In this document: positions 6,614-15,110 of the stretch, piece after piece
Numbering within the stretch: position 1 is the first letter of the stretch
How the letters are laid out: each line of letters opens with the position of its first letter
Assembly: GCA_029856445.1 (NCBI GenBank)
Contig: JAHQWY010000048.1
Span: 1 to 15,873, forward strand
Direction of reading: 5' to 3'
Length of the DNA: 15,873 nucleotides
Origin: Promethearchaeia archaeon
GTDB lineage: Archaea; Asgardarchaeota; Lokiarchaeia; Sigyniarchaeales; SOKP01
The notes under the pieces: model-generated
Databases searched by the model: none
What the model was told of the DNA's origin: nothing
The model's input: the letters and a program-made list of their open reading frames with translations, nothing else
Made by a program: the position numbers and the translations under genes

Positions 6614-8050
6614 CTACATTCTTGAAATAATAAGCTTAATGAGTTCAGCTGTAGCTTCACAATAAACTCTTGCTAAAGATTCTCTTTTTGCTTCACTGAT
6701 AACTCTGATTATTGGTTCTGTGTTTGAAGGATGTATTAAAATGAACCAATCTTTACCTTCTCCAAATCGGATATCAAGATCAATTTGATTTACTTCTTCT
6801 CCCTCCTCAATTAACTCTTTTTTTACTAGGTTAATAATCAGATTAATGTCCTTATTTCCAATATTAATCTTTTCTCTGTATGAATAGAATCTAGGAAGGT
6901 TAGAAACCAAATCTGATACTTTGCTCCCAGTTATTACTAAAATTTCTATAATTTTGGCAGCTGCAAAAATTCCATCTCGAGTATTATTGAAATAAGGGAA
7001 AATAAATCCTCCACATGAACCTTCTCCCCCGAAAACTAAGCGTTTTCTTGAATTCCCTTCATTTTTCAAAATCAAAGAATATATCCTATCTATTAAATAT
7101 CTCTCTCCTACGGGAGTTCTAATTACTTCAGCATTATATTTTTCTGCTATTGCTTCAAATCTTAGTGAAGAAGCAAGATTTGTAACAACAAATAATTCTT
7201 TTTCTATGGGATTATTTTTCAAATAATATTCGGTAATGAGGGCTAGTCCAATATCTTCAGGATAACAAACACCATTTTCCCCAATTATGGCTAATCTATC
7301 AGCATCAGAATCATGAGCAAATCCAATATCATATTTACCTTGCCATACTTCCATTCTCAAATCTTGTAAATTTTCCTCGATAGGTTCAATTTCTCTTGGA
7401 AATGTATCATTTACAAGTAACTCATTGTTTAGTACCTTTACTTTACACCCCAATCCTTCAAGCAATTGAGGAGTAGCATACTGACCGGCTCCAGCTCCTG
7501 TGTCAATCACTACTCGAAGATTATTTTTCCGTTTTATCCTTTTATAGGCGATAAATTCATGGAGATCCTTAATATAACCTGGAATTGCATTCATTGATTC
7601 AATATTTTTAGGCTTTACTGATTTTTTTGAAGAATAAGAATCTAGATTTTTTGTATTTATGATGTTTGAAATCTGTTCTATATCCCTTTTACCGAGGTAA
7701 TTTCTTTCTGAAAGAAGTTTTAAGCCATTCCATTCCGGAGGATTGTGAGATCCTGTAATAATTATCGCTCCTGGAATATTATTTTTATTTTTAGTATAGA
7801 TGATAATGGGTGCTGGACAAATTCCGAGATTGATTATGTGCATATCAGCTTCAGTTAAGCCCTCAACAACAGCCTTTTCAATTTCATTTCCACTTGGTCT
7901 TGTATCCTTGCCTATTATGACTCTTTTATCTTTACAATTAAGCCATAAACCATATGCTAAAGCGATTTTCTTTACAGTTTTAAAGTCTAAATCTTTTTTC
8001 GCAATACCTCGTATTCCACTTAATGTAAAGATTAAGTTTTTTTTTCCCAT
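6614..8050 (-). CDS. Alpha-D-phosphohexomutase, phosphoglucosamine mutase-like (archaeal PGM/PMM family)
   Basis: Moves phosphate between C6 and C1 of a hexose or hexosamine, feeding nucleotide-sugar and glycan synthesis. The protein is 478 residues with all four family signatures: N-terminal SGIRG (11-15), phosphoserine loop TGSHNP with S101, Mg-binding DSDADR (247-252), sugar-specificity loop GGEGSCGG (341-348), and phosphate-binding HPSNTEPIIRV (440-450). The GGEG-x-x-GG loop followed by IFPYFNNTRDG resembles archaeal phosphoglucosamine mutases more than the GEESGG-type phosphoglucomutases, but phosphomannomutase or glucomutase activity, or broad specificity, cannot be excluded. It starts with ATG at 8050 without a Shine-Dalgarno, 22 bases after the ROK kinase stop. 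The two are probably one operon that phosphorylates a hexose and then isomerises the phosphate. Confidence 0.92.
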   Translation of the reverse strand: MGKKNLIFTLSGIRGIAKKDLDFKTVKKIALAYGLWLNCKDKRVIIGKDTRPSGNEIEKAVVEGLTEADMHIINLGICPAPIIIYTKNKNNIPGAIIITGSHNPPEWNGLKLLSERNYLGKRDIEQISNIINTKNLDSYSSKKSVKPKNIESMNAIPGYIKDLHEFIAYKRIKRKNNLRVVIDTGAGAGQYATPQLLEGLGCKVKVLNNELLVNDTFPREIEPIEENLQDLRMEVWQGKYDIGFAHDSDADRLAIIGENGVCYPEDIGLALITEYYLKNNPIEKELFVVTNLASSLRFEAIAEKYNAEVIRTPVGERYLIDRIYSLILKNEGNSRKRLVFGGEGSCGGFIFPYFNNTRDGIFAAAKIIEILVITGSKVSDLVSNLPRFYSYREKINIGNKDINLIINLVKKELIEEGEEVNQIDLDIRFGEGKDWFILIHPSNTEPIIRVISEAKRESLARVYCEATAELIKLIISRM

Positions 8051-8072
8051 CTAATTCAAATATTATTTTTTT

Positions 8073-9086
8073 TTAAGAAACTACATCATTTTGTTCTAGT
8101 TTATATTTTACAAGTGTCAAAGCTCCCATTAATCCAATTTCATCTTCATATTTTGTGGTTTTTATCTTTGGGGGTCGATTTATTGTAAATATAAGAGGTT
8201 CATCTTCAAATTGTTTAATTATATGAGGTATAATTTGTTCTTTATCTTTCATCATGGCACCTCCGAAGTATATCGTTGAACAATCGTAATAATTATTTAT
8301 TAAACCTACTCCTACTTTAGTATAAAAAACACATTCATCAACGATTTTTGTGGACAGAATATCACCTTTTCTTGCAGCCTTAAAGATTTCTTTAGCACTT
8401 ATCTTAGATAGATCTCCCCCTACAATTTTAAGTAGTATATCTGCATTAATATTTTTTTTTTCCAATGCATCTAAAGCTCTTGATTTAACTCCAGATCCAG
8501 AGCTATATGCCTCCCAACATCCAACTCCCCCACAGTTGCACTTGATATTACTTCTTGATTCGACTGATCCATGTCCAATTTCCACAGCATTGCCCTCTTT
8601 ACCAATTAACAAATGACCATTACAGATTACTCCACCACCTATTCCTGTTGATAAAGTAATATAGACTATGTTGTTTATTTCATCCTCATCTGCCTCGAAA
8701 TAATGTACACCAAGAACAGCACCACTAGCATCATTTATAAAATATAAAGGTATTCCTGGAAATGCCTGTTCGATAGGATCCCTTAGAGAAATTTCTTTGA
8801 ATCCAAATTTAGAAATATTAAAAACTACACCAGTTTCTATATTTAAAGGACCAGCTGAGGCCACTCCAATCCCAACGAGTTGATCCTTCTTGATTAGATT
8901 CTCTTCTAATATCTCAGATAAGAGCTTACAAACTAATTTACCAATCGAAAATTTTGTTTCTTTAATTGTCCTAGATTTCTTTTTTTTAATTAATTCTTCA
9001 TTTAAATCTTTTGTACATATTGCAACTCGAATCCATGTACCCCCTATATCAACTCCTGCAATATACTCCTGTACCATTTCCCTCAC
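8073..9086 (-). CDS. ROK-family sugar kinase (glucokinase / N-acetylhexosamine kinase-like)
   Basis: ATP-dependent hexose kinase making a sugar 6-phosphate. The protein is 337 residues. Visible are phosphate-1 motif DIGGT (13-17), N118-D119 with D119 as the expected catalytic base (FINDASGA), STGIGGG (146-152), the ROK sugar-contact stretch VEIGHGSV (168-175; E169 and H172, with H172 also a zinc ligand), and the zinc motif CNCGGVGC (C183, C185, C190) followed by WEA. No N-terminal winged helix is present, so it is a kinase rather than a NagC/XylR-type repressor. Glucose, N-acetylglucosamine and N-acetylmannosamine kinases look alike here, so the substrate is open. The reported start is GTG at 9086. 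An ATG at 9077 (M4) leaves nine residues before DIGGT, fits the family equally well and may be the real start. It precedes the phosphohexomutase gene by 22 bases. Confidence 0.92.
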   Translation of the reverse strand: MREMVQEYIAGVDIGGTWIRVAICTKDLNEELIKKKKSRTIKETKFSIGKLVCKLLSEILEENLIKKDQLVGIGVASAGPLNIETGVVFNISKFGFKEISLRDPIEQAFPGIPLYFINDASGAVLGVHYFEADEDEINNIVYITLSTGIGGGVICNGHLLIGKEGNAVEIGHGSVESRSNIKCNCGGVGCWEAYSSGSGVKSRALDALEKKNINADILLKIVGGDLSKISAKEIFKAARKGDILSTKIVDECVFYTKVGVGLINNYYDCSTIYFGGAMMKDKEQIIPHIIKQFEDEPLIFTINRPPKIKTTKYEDEIGLMGALTLVKYKLEQNDVVS

Positions 9087-9165
9087 ATTATATAAATTAA
9101 AAACAATATAAACTTGAGTATTAATATGGTTTTATAAATAATATATTAAAATATTTGGAAAATAA

Positions 9166-9966
9166 TTAATAGAAATTGATTTGCACATTCTTATTTTGTA
9201 CAATATTTTCTATATATTTGACTATTTCTTGCTTTCTAATATCACCAATACTATATACAAAATATTCTGCGGGAATTCGTGCTATTGAATAGATTTGAAC
9301 ATTATCTGGTTTAATTCTCTTGATAGCATAAGCTAATTTCTCAATATTTTCATTGTTATTATTCGGGGTGAAATCTTCTTTGTATGAATTATAAAGTAAT
9401 GTTTGAATCGCTAATTTATGGTTTTTGGGCATTTCTTGTTTCAATTCACCTAGCGAATCTATAATTGCTTCAATAGTAGGAGAATTTATGTGTGGTCGAT
9501 TTGTACGCTTATAATCTTCACTAGTAGCCACATCTAATTTAGCTAATACTAACTCAAATCTTTTAATCTTCTCTCTTATTTGTTTTTGATTAGCCGTACT
9601 AGAATTGGTAAAAATTGTTAGCTGAGGTGCCTGCTTAATCCAATTTAACTTACTCCTTACTTTAATAGCAATATCTAAAAAATCTAATAAATTATCATTT
9701 AACGTTGGTTCTCCGTTATAACCAAAGGTAATGGAATCTAAATGAGGGACATGAGTTAATATTGAAATTAATTCTCTTCTAAAGCTTGCAGAAGGTGGAA
9801 TTTTGATTCTGAAATCAGGAGAAACTAGATTTTCCTTTTCTGTAATTCCAACTTCACAATAAACACAGTTAAAAGTACATAATTTATAATTAGGTAGCAC
9901 ATTTATACCTAATGAGAGGCCTAATCGCCTCGATTGAAAAGGACCATAAGTATATACTCTCGGCAT
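9166..9966 (-). CDS. Radical SAM protein, COG0731 (TYW1-like) group
   Basis: A 266-residue radical SAM enzyme. The 4Fe-4S/SAM motif is CTFNCVYC (C30, C34, C37; CxxxCxxC). It is preceded by YGPFQSRRLGLSLG (7-20), typical of the group often annotated as related to wyosine-synthesis (TYW1) proteins. FGYNGEPTL (about 81-89) is the GGE-like SAM-amino contact with the usual EPTL. The N-terminal flavodoxin domain of eukaryotic TYW1 and extra Fe-S cysteine clusters are absent, so true tRNA wyosine synthase activity is not established; the substrate is unknown. It starts with ATG at 9966, only 12 bases after the stop of the alpha/beta hydrolase gene, so the two are probably co-transcribed. Confidence 0.88.
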   Translation of the reverse strand: MPRVYTYGPFQSRRLGLSLGINVLPNYKLCTFNCVYCEVGITEKENLVSPDFRIKIPPSASFRRELISILTHVPHLDSITFGYNGEPTLNDNLLDFLDIAIKVRSKLNWIKQAPQLTIFTNSSTANQKQIREKIKRFELVLAKLDVATSEDYKRTNRPHINSPTIEAIIDSLGELKQEMPKNHKLAIQTLLYNSYKEDFTPNNNNENIEKLAYAIKRIKPDNVQIYSIARIPAEYFVYSIGDIRKQEIVKYIENIVQNKNVQINFY

Positions 9967-9978
9967 CTATTTTATGAG

Positions 9979-10707
9979 TTAAAAATTATTATTAATATAA
10001 GTTTCTATTGCTTCATTTAATTCTTTTGGTTTTTCTATCATAACCATATGCCCTGCATTATCAATTATCACTAGTTCAGAATTTTTTATTTTTTTGTGAA
10101 AGAATTCTGAATATTTAACAGGGGTCATAATATCTTTTTCACCAACTAAAATTAAACAAGGGATATTAATTGAGTCAGTCTTATCAAGAATATCAAATCC
10201 ATCACAAATCATAAGATCATCATAGCAAACATTTGGAGCTGTTTTCAAATATTCATTTTTAAGATCATCATTCATATGTTCAATAAACTTAGGGAAATTA
10301 TTTTTTACAATTTCTAATGTGTCAGGTAAAACTCTTAATCTTCCCCCAGTTCCAATTAAAATTAATGCAGTGACATCATTGGGATAATTAAAATAGTACG
10401 ATTGTATCACTGCTCCACCTAATGAATGTCCGCCCAAAATTACGTCTTTTAAGTCAAAATATTCAATAAATCTCCTAAGGACATCTACATATAATTCAAG
10501 TGAGTGTTCTAAAAACTCATCAGACTTACTGTGAGAAGGTAAATCTAGAGTGTATATATTATAATCTACTTTTAACTTTAATTGATCTTTCCAAACATGT
10601 GAATTTCCACCAGATCCATGAATAAATATTATAGCTCGTTGAGAATCATTATTTTTGACTTGATAGTAAATCTTTTTTCCAGAATATTCAAAATAAGGAA
10701 TTGTCAA
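9979..10707 (-). CDS. Alpha/beta hydrolase fold protein
   Basis: A 242-residue single-domain hydrolase of typical length. Catalytic triad by motif: nucleophile S95 in GGHSLGGA (nucleophile elbow GHSLGG), acid D192 in VGEKDIMTP, and base H220 in NAGHMVMIEKP. HGSGG (30-34) supplies the oxyanion hole. The cap region (about 125-175) is short. Substrate is unknown; esterase, lipase-like or C-C hydrolase activities all use this scaffold. There is no signal peptide, so it is likely cytosolic. The start is TTG at 10707; the next upstream in-frame codons hold only ATT before a stop. A TATA-like box (10735-10743) about 32 bases upstream suggests a very short leader. It is the first gene of a probable pair with the radical SAM gene. 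Confidence 0.93.
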   Translation of the reverse strand: MTIPYFEYSGKKIYYQVKNNDSQRAIIFIHGSGGNSHVWKDQLKLKVDYNIYTLDLPSHSKSDEFLEHSLELYVDVLRRFIEYFDLKDVILGGHSLGGAVIQSYYFNYPNDVTALILIGTGGRLRVLPDTLEIVKNNFPKFIEHMNDDLKNEYLKTAPNVCYDDLMICDGFDILDKTDSINIPCLILVGEKDIMTPVKYSEFFHKKIKNSELVIIDNAGHMVMIEKPKELNEAIETYINNNF

Positions 10708-10734
10708 TCCACCGATTTGAATGGTTGTTTATAT

Positions 10735-10743
10735 CTATAAAAG
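10735..10743 (-). promoter_or_regulatory. Putative TATA box for the hydrolase / radical SAM pair
   Basis: The minus strand reads CTTTTATAG, centred about 32 bases before the TTG start at 10707. That implies a transcript starting within a few bases of the start codon. Assigned by eye in an AT-rich background. Confidence 0.35.
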
Positions 10744-10801
10744 TAGGATTCTAAATTAGGTTTATGAAAATATAACGGAAAATCTTTTGAGAAATAAATT
10801 T

Positions 10802-13336
10802 TTATTGGGCAATATCCGTATGCTGCATATCAAGTAGTCGCTTGTATTTTCCATTCAATGCTAACAAACTCTCATGATTTCCTAATTCTACTATACCTTT
10901 CTTATCAGAATCCAGAACTACTATGAGATTAGCATTTTTAATAGTCGAAAGTCGGTGAGCTATAATGATTGTTGTTCTCCCTTTACGTGCTTTATTTAAA
11001 GCATCTTGAATTAAGGTTTCAGTATAGGGGTCAACCGAAGATGTAGCTTCATCCAATATTAAAATTTTAGGATCAGTAATCAATGCTCGAGCAAATGCGA
11101 TTAATTGTCTTTGACCAATTGAGATATTAGAAGCATTTTCTTTTAACTTTGTATCATATTTCTTATGAAGGGTTTCTATGAAATTATGTAATCCTAAAAA
11201 TTTTGATACTTCTATCATTTTTTCTTCATCTGCTTCAGTTGGATTCTCAAAGGCATAGAGAAGATTATCCTTAATAGAACCTGTAAAAAGAAAGGCATCT
11301 TGCGGAACAATCCCAATTAAATCTCTTAAATCCTTCTTACGAACTTTTTTAATATCAATTCCATCAATAAGTATATTCCCATTATTAGTATCGTAAAATC
11401 GAGCAATTAGTTTGATTAGTGTTGTCTTACCGGCTCCAGTCTCCCCAACAATCGCCACTGTAATTCCTGCGGGTATCTCAATTGAGAGATCTTTTAAAAC
11501 ATATCCTGTAGATTGCATATGTTCGATCAAAGTTTTCTGTTCAATTATAGCATCTTTCACTATTTTTGGAATTTCCTCACACACTTCTGGAGGGATTGTT
11601 ATATTCGCAAGCATTTGAAGTATAGACTGAGGTGTCATTTGACTCATCCCTCCACTCATCATTCCTCCTGTTTCTCCACTCATCCCTCTGCTTGGTTCTA
11701 TACCTGTTTTAGCACTTAGTGATCTCTCCAAAAACTTAACCATCATGGATATAATTTCTGGGGGAATCATATTTTCAAAAAAAACCGAAGGGTTTTTCAT
11801 TTCTTCTGTTATGGGTATATTTTCTTCAATTGAAAATCCCCCTTGAAAGGATGTTTTATAGTCTGGATGCATCTTAGCATATTCAGTCTTAGGTACTGCA
11901 TATTTATACTCACCAAGGAATGCATTAATTTTATCTGGAATTTCTTCTGGCTTTAAACCAATTAAACTAAACATTAGTTTACGCATTAAAATGGGCGGCA
12001 TTTGTATCATATTTTTTAATATAAATGATGAATAAGGTTCAGGGAAAGTTTTTATAAATTCTAGGGATCGTTTCATCATTGGATGTTGTGTCATACTTTC
12101 ATGATCAGGCATCATTGGTTTATTAGATTCCTCTTTTATACTAACCGCTTTATTGTTCAAAATATATCCGAAACTCGCGTTTTCAAATTCTATCTTACCT
12201 TTTACCTCATTTAATTCCAATGGATTTTCATTATCGGGAATTTCAACTGTCTCCTCTAATAAGGAATAGATACGATCGCTAGCTGCCATTGCGGAATTTA
12301 TAACCTGTTGAATTTGCATCAGCATCATAAAAGGTCGGAAGAATTGGCCCAAATATCCAACAAATGCAGCTAATACTCCAACTGTTACTATTTTACCAAA
12401 AATCGAAACATTACCAAGTAATATAAAACCACCGGCCAATAAAATGCACGCAGTTAGAGCTGTAGTTATTAGGTTTATAAGTGGAAATATTGTTGCCATG
12501 TATCTCCGAATACCCATCATTGCATTATAGTTAGCTTTATTTGCTTTATCAAATTCAGAAGATGCTTTTCTTTCCTGACCATAAGCTTGGACTACTTTTG
12601 CTCCAGCAATATTCTCCTGTATAGATGAAGTTACTTTTCCAATCGTTTTCCTAGATTCTTTGAATAATCCAATTGCCATCTTTCTAAAGAATCCGGTTAG
12701 AAGAAGAAATATAGGGAAAACTGGTAAGCTTATTAACGCTAAAAATGGATTAAGTAAAAACATGAAAATCATAGTAAAAACAATTGAAACTATGCTTGTT
12801 ATTATTCCAACAAACTGACCTCCCACTAATTGATTAAGCAAGGTAACATCATTGGTAGTTATAGACATTACATCCCCAGATGATCTTTGGTCAAAATAAG
12901 TTAGAGACATATCCTGCAGTTTATAGAAAAGATCATTTCTAATATCATATGTTATCCTTTGAGACATCTTACCAATACCATAGTTTGAGTAGTATGTTGT
13001 AATAGCCATAAATAATACTAAGAATAAGTAAATAACACTCCACGTTAAAATTAATGGTATATTTTGCGCGATGATCCCTTTATCGATGATCTCAGCTGTA
13101 ATCATCGGTGTACTTGCAGTTATTATAGTACCTATTAATAGAAAGATAAGATAAAGTGTAACTTTCCATCGAAATGGTTTTAAATAGGAAAATAACCATC
13201 TCCATAATGTAGCTCTTGAATGTTCTAACTTTGATTCTTCAAAAGCCATCATAAATCTAGGATGAGAAGTAGCACTCGGTTGAATTATTTCTTGTTGTTC
13301 TTCCTCTTCATTTTCTGGTTTATTATTGGTTTCCAT
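10802..13336 (-). CDS. ABC exporter subunit (TMD-NBD) with large insertion in the NBD
   Basis: An 844-residue half-transporter, about 220-250 residues longer than usual. Layout: acidic N-tail (1-45), six-helix type IV exporter membrane domain (about 55-350), start of the NBD with A-loop FGY (Y391), an insertion of about 215 residues, then Walker A GETGAGKTT (631-639), Q-loop Q679, signature ISIGQ (738-742, degenerate from LSGGQ), Walker B ILILDE (758-763, catalytic E763), D-loop SSVD (766-769) and H-loop H794. Walker A, B and H-loop are therefore catalytically competent while the signature is altered, the complement of the neighbouring 585-residue subunit. Together they should form a heterodimeric multidrug- or lipid-type exporter with one active ATP site. 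It starts with ATG at 13336, 11 bases after the partner's stop, with a GGGGT sequence just upstream. It is the last gene of the padR operon. Confidence 0.96.
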   Translation of the reverse strand: METNNKPENEEEEQQEIIQPSATSHPRFMMAFEESKLEHSRATLWRWLFSYLKPFRWKVTLYLIFLLIGTIITASTPMITAEIIDKGIIAQNIPLILTWSVIYLFLVLFMAITTYYSNYGIGKMSQRITYDIRNDLFYKLQDMSLTYFDQRSSGDVMSITTNDVTLLNQLVGGQFVGIITSIVSIVFTMIFMFLLNPFLALISLPVFPIFLLLTGFFRKMAIGLFKESRKTIGKVTSSIQENIAGAKVVQAYGQERKASSEFDKANKANYNAMMGIRRYMATIFPLINLITTALTACILLAGGFILLGNVSIFGKIVTVGVLAAFVGYLGQFFRPFMMLMQIQQVINSAMAASDRIYSLLEETVEIPDNENPLELNEVKGKIEFENASFGYILNNKAVSIKEESNKPMMPDHESMTQHPMMKRSLEFIKTFPEPYSSFILKNMIQMPPILMRKLMFSLIGLKPEEIPDKINAFLGEYKYAVPKTEYAKMHPDYKTSFQGGFSIEENIPITEEMKNPSVFFENMIPPEIISMMVKFLERSLSAKTGIEPSRGMSGETGGMMSGGMSQMTPQSILQMLANITIPPEVCEEIPKIVKDAIIEQKTLIEHMQSTGYVLKDLSIEIPAGITVAIVGETGAGKTTLIKLIARFYDTNNGNILIDGIDIKKVRKKDLRDLIGIVPQDAFLFTGSIKDNLLYAFENPTEADEEKMIEVSKFLGLHNFIETLHKKYDTKLKENASNISIGQRQLIAFARALITDPKILILDEATSSVDPYTETLIQDALNKARKGRTTIIIAHRLSTIKNANLIVVLDSDKKGIVELGNHESLLALNGKYKRLLDMQHTDIAQ
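11507..12163 (-). other. Met/Pro-rich insertion domain inside the NBD (residues about 392-610)
   Basis: In ordinary exporters 8-15 residues separate the A-loop tyrosine from the LKDLS strand before Walker A; here about 220 do. The insert keeps the reading frame with the native codon style and no stops. It is predicted mostly helical, with Met-rich and Gly/Met-rich patches (GMSGETGGMMSGGMSQM, 551-567) and recurring PP-containing helix starts near 447, 525 and 582. I recognise no known domain. Its location predicts a module on the cytosolic NBD surface. Confidence 0.75.
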
Positions 13337-13347
13337 TTTTCGACCCC

Positions 13348-15105
13348 TTAATTGATTCCCTCTTCTGATTTAATATTTGATTTTTGCTTTATGTAAAGTG
13401 TCTGGTAAATCTGTTTATATAACACATTTGATTCAATTAATTCATCATGATCACCAAATCCAACAACTCTACCCCTATCCAAAATTAGGATATAATCTGC
13501 GCCTCTAATAGTAGAAATTCTCTGAGTAATAATGATAGTAGTCGTTCCTTTCATAATTCTTAATAGTTCTTTTTGAATTTGATACTCCGTCTCTACATCA
13601 ACAGAACTAGTGGAATCATCGAGAATTAATATTTTTGGTTTGATGAGTAAAGCACGAGCTATTGATAAACGTTGTTTTTGACCTCCTGAAAGTCTTGTAC
13701 CCCTTTCCCCTACAATAGAATCGTAACCTTTTGGTAAAGAAATAATAAAATCATGGAGATTAGCAATTTTTGAAGCCTCAATTATTTCATCTTTAGTTGC
13801 ATCATCTTTCCCATATGCAATATTTTCTGCTATACTTTTATTGAAAAGATATGTTTCTTGAGATACAATACCAATATTTTTACGTAGATCTTTTACTAAA
13901 TATTCACGAATATCTCTATTATCAACTTTTATACTACCTTCGTTTACTTCATAAAAGCGTGGTATTAAATTGATAATTGTAGATTTACCTGATCCTGTTG
14001 TTCCCAATATTGCTAATGTTTTTCCGCTAGGTATATTAAATGATACATTTTTTAATATTCTATGATCTGGTGTGTATCCAAAAGATACATTATCAAATAT
14101 TATATCCCCATTCACGGATTCAATTGGACTAGCGTCAGGAAAGTCATTTATATCAGGAGTTGAATCCAAAACCTCTCTAACACGAGTAAGTGCGGCATCA
14201 GCTTGAATATATGCTAGTAAGATTTGACCAAACATCATTAATGGAAAACTAAGAGCAATGATGTAGGATTGAAGTGTAACTATTATCCCTAGTGTCCTCG
14301 GATCTTCAATAAATCGAAAAGCTCCTATTACTAGATTACTTATGGTCATAACCCCTATAATTATATAAATTGCGGGTAGATATAGAGAATTGTATTTTAC
14401 GGAAGCAACACTCGCGTCATAAAATCTTTTATTGTTAGTCAAAAATTTTTGACGCTCTTTGTTTTGAGTACTAAACATGCGTACTACATCAGCACCAACA
14501 ATATTTTCCCGTATTGTATTCGTTAAATCACCGAAGCTTTCCCTTGTCTCCAAAAAAATTGGTTTCAACTTCTTTGCAATATAGTATGAGAGAAGAAGTG
14601 AAGCACCTATCGTTGGAATTAATATTAAAGATAGTAATAGATTAAAAAATACAAAACCAATAATAACCCCGCCTATTTGAAGCGCCGATTGAATTCCTAC
14701 AGTTAATCCCATCCCAAAAATCATTTGAGTTTCTTCAATATCGCTAGTAGCCCGAGATATTAATTGACCAGTCTCAGTTTTATCAAAATACGAAAAAGAT
14801 TGTCGGTAAATGGCATTACTAATATCTGTTCGAAGATGATAAACAGCTCTAGAAGAAACCTCTGCACCTCTAAGCCTTGCTGCTCTATTTGATACATAAT
14901 GTAATGAAGTAAATAATAAAACCATACTAAAATTAAATAAAAATGCTTTAATAGGTGCGTTTGATTGAAGTCCTCCAACCATCCTCCCAATAAACACAGG
15001 TGTCAACATGTAAAAAACTGTTGAGATCACTAGATATGTAAATTCAAGGATGAAATAGGTCCTCGATCTCAACCAATATTTGAAGATCATCCGTAAAGAA
15101 TTCAT
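13348..15105 (-). CDS. ABC exporter subunit (TMD-NBD) with degenerate catalytic site
   Basis: A 585-residue half-transporter of standard length: membrane domain (about 15-305, six hydrophobic segments; coupling helix region around NIVGADVVRMF) and NBD (about 333-570). Motifs: A-loop FGY (Y344), Walker A GTTGSGKST (368-376), Q-loop Q416, canonical signature LSGGQ (472-476), Walker B ILILDD (492-497), where the catalytic Glu is Asp (D497), and Gln in place of the H-loop His (Q528 in TQRIST). The intact signature pairs with the competent Walker A/B of the 844-residue subunit; the D/Q substitutions make its own site degenerate, as in TM287/288-like heterodimers. It starts with ATG at 15105, five bases after the padR stop; the Shine-Dalgarno AGGAG overlaps that stop codon, suggesting translational coupling. 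Confidence 0.96.
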   Translation of the reverse strand: MNSLRMIFKYWLRSRTYFILEFTYLVISTVFYMLTPVFIGRMVGGLQSNAPIKAFLFNFSMVLLFTSLHYVSNRAARLRGAEVSSRAVYHLRTDISNAIYRQSFSYFDKTETGQLISRATSDIEETQMIFGMGLTVGIQSALQIGGVIIGFVFFNLLLSLILIPTIGASLLLSYYIAKKLKPIFLETRESFGDLTNTIRENIVGADVVRMFSTQNKERQKFLTNNKRFYDASVASVKYNSLYLPAIYIIIGVMTISNLVIGAFRFIEDPRTLGIIVTLQSYIIALSFPLMMFGQILLAYIQADAALTRVREVLDSTPDINDFPDASPIESVNGDIIFDNVSFGYTPDHRILKNVSFNIPSGKTLAILGTTGSGKSTIINLIPRFYEVNEGSIKVDNRDIREYLVKDLRKNIGIVSQETYLFNKSIAENIAYGKDDATKDEIIEASKIANLHDFIISLPKGYDSIVGERGTRLSGGQKQRLSIARALLIKPKILILDDSTSSVDVETEYQIQKELLRIMKGTTTIIITQRISTIRGADYILILDRGRVVGFGDHDELIESNVLYKQIYQTLYIKQKSNIKSEEGIN

Positions 15106-15110
15106 TACTC

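Noticed and set aside
11412..11719. Two plus-strand frames inside the ABC gene
   Set aside because: Antisense shadows over Walker A and the insertion. The minus-strand frame is continuous and matches a known family on both sides.
10802..13336. Reading the 844-residue ABC protein as a frameshift, fusion or assembly artefact
   Set aside because: One open frame with consistent codon use runs through the insert, and the A-loop and Walker A halves belong to the same NBD. A real insertion is more likely, though relatives should be checked.
14760..14990. Minus-strand 76-codon frame inside the 585-residue ABC gene
   Set aside because: Out-of-frame shadow of the transmembrane region, with no initiation signal and no family resemblance.
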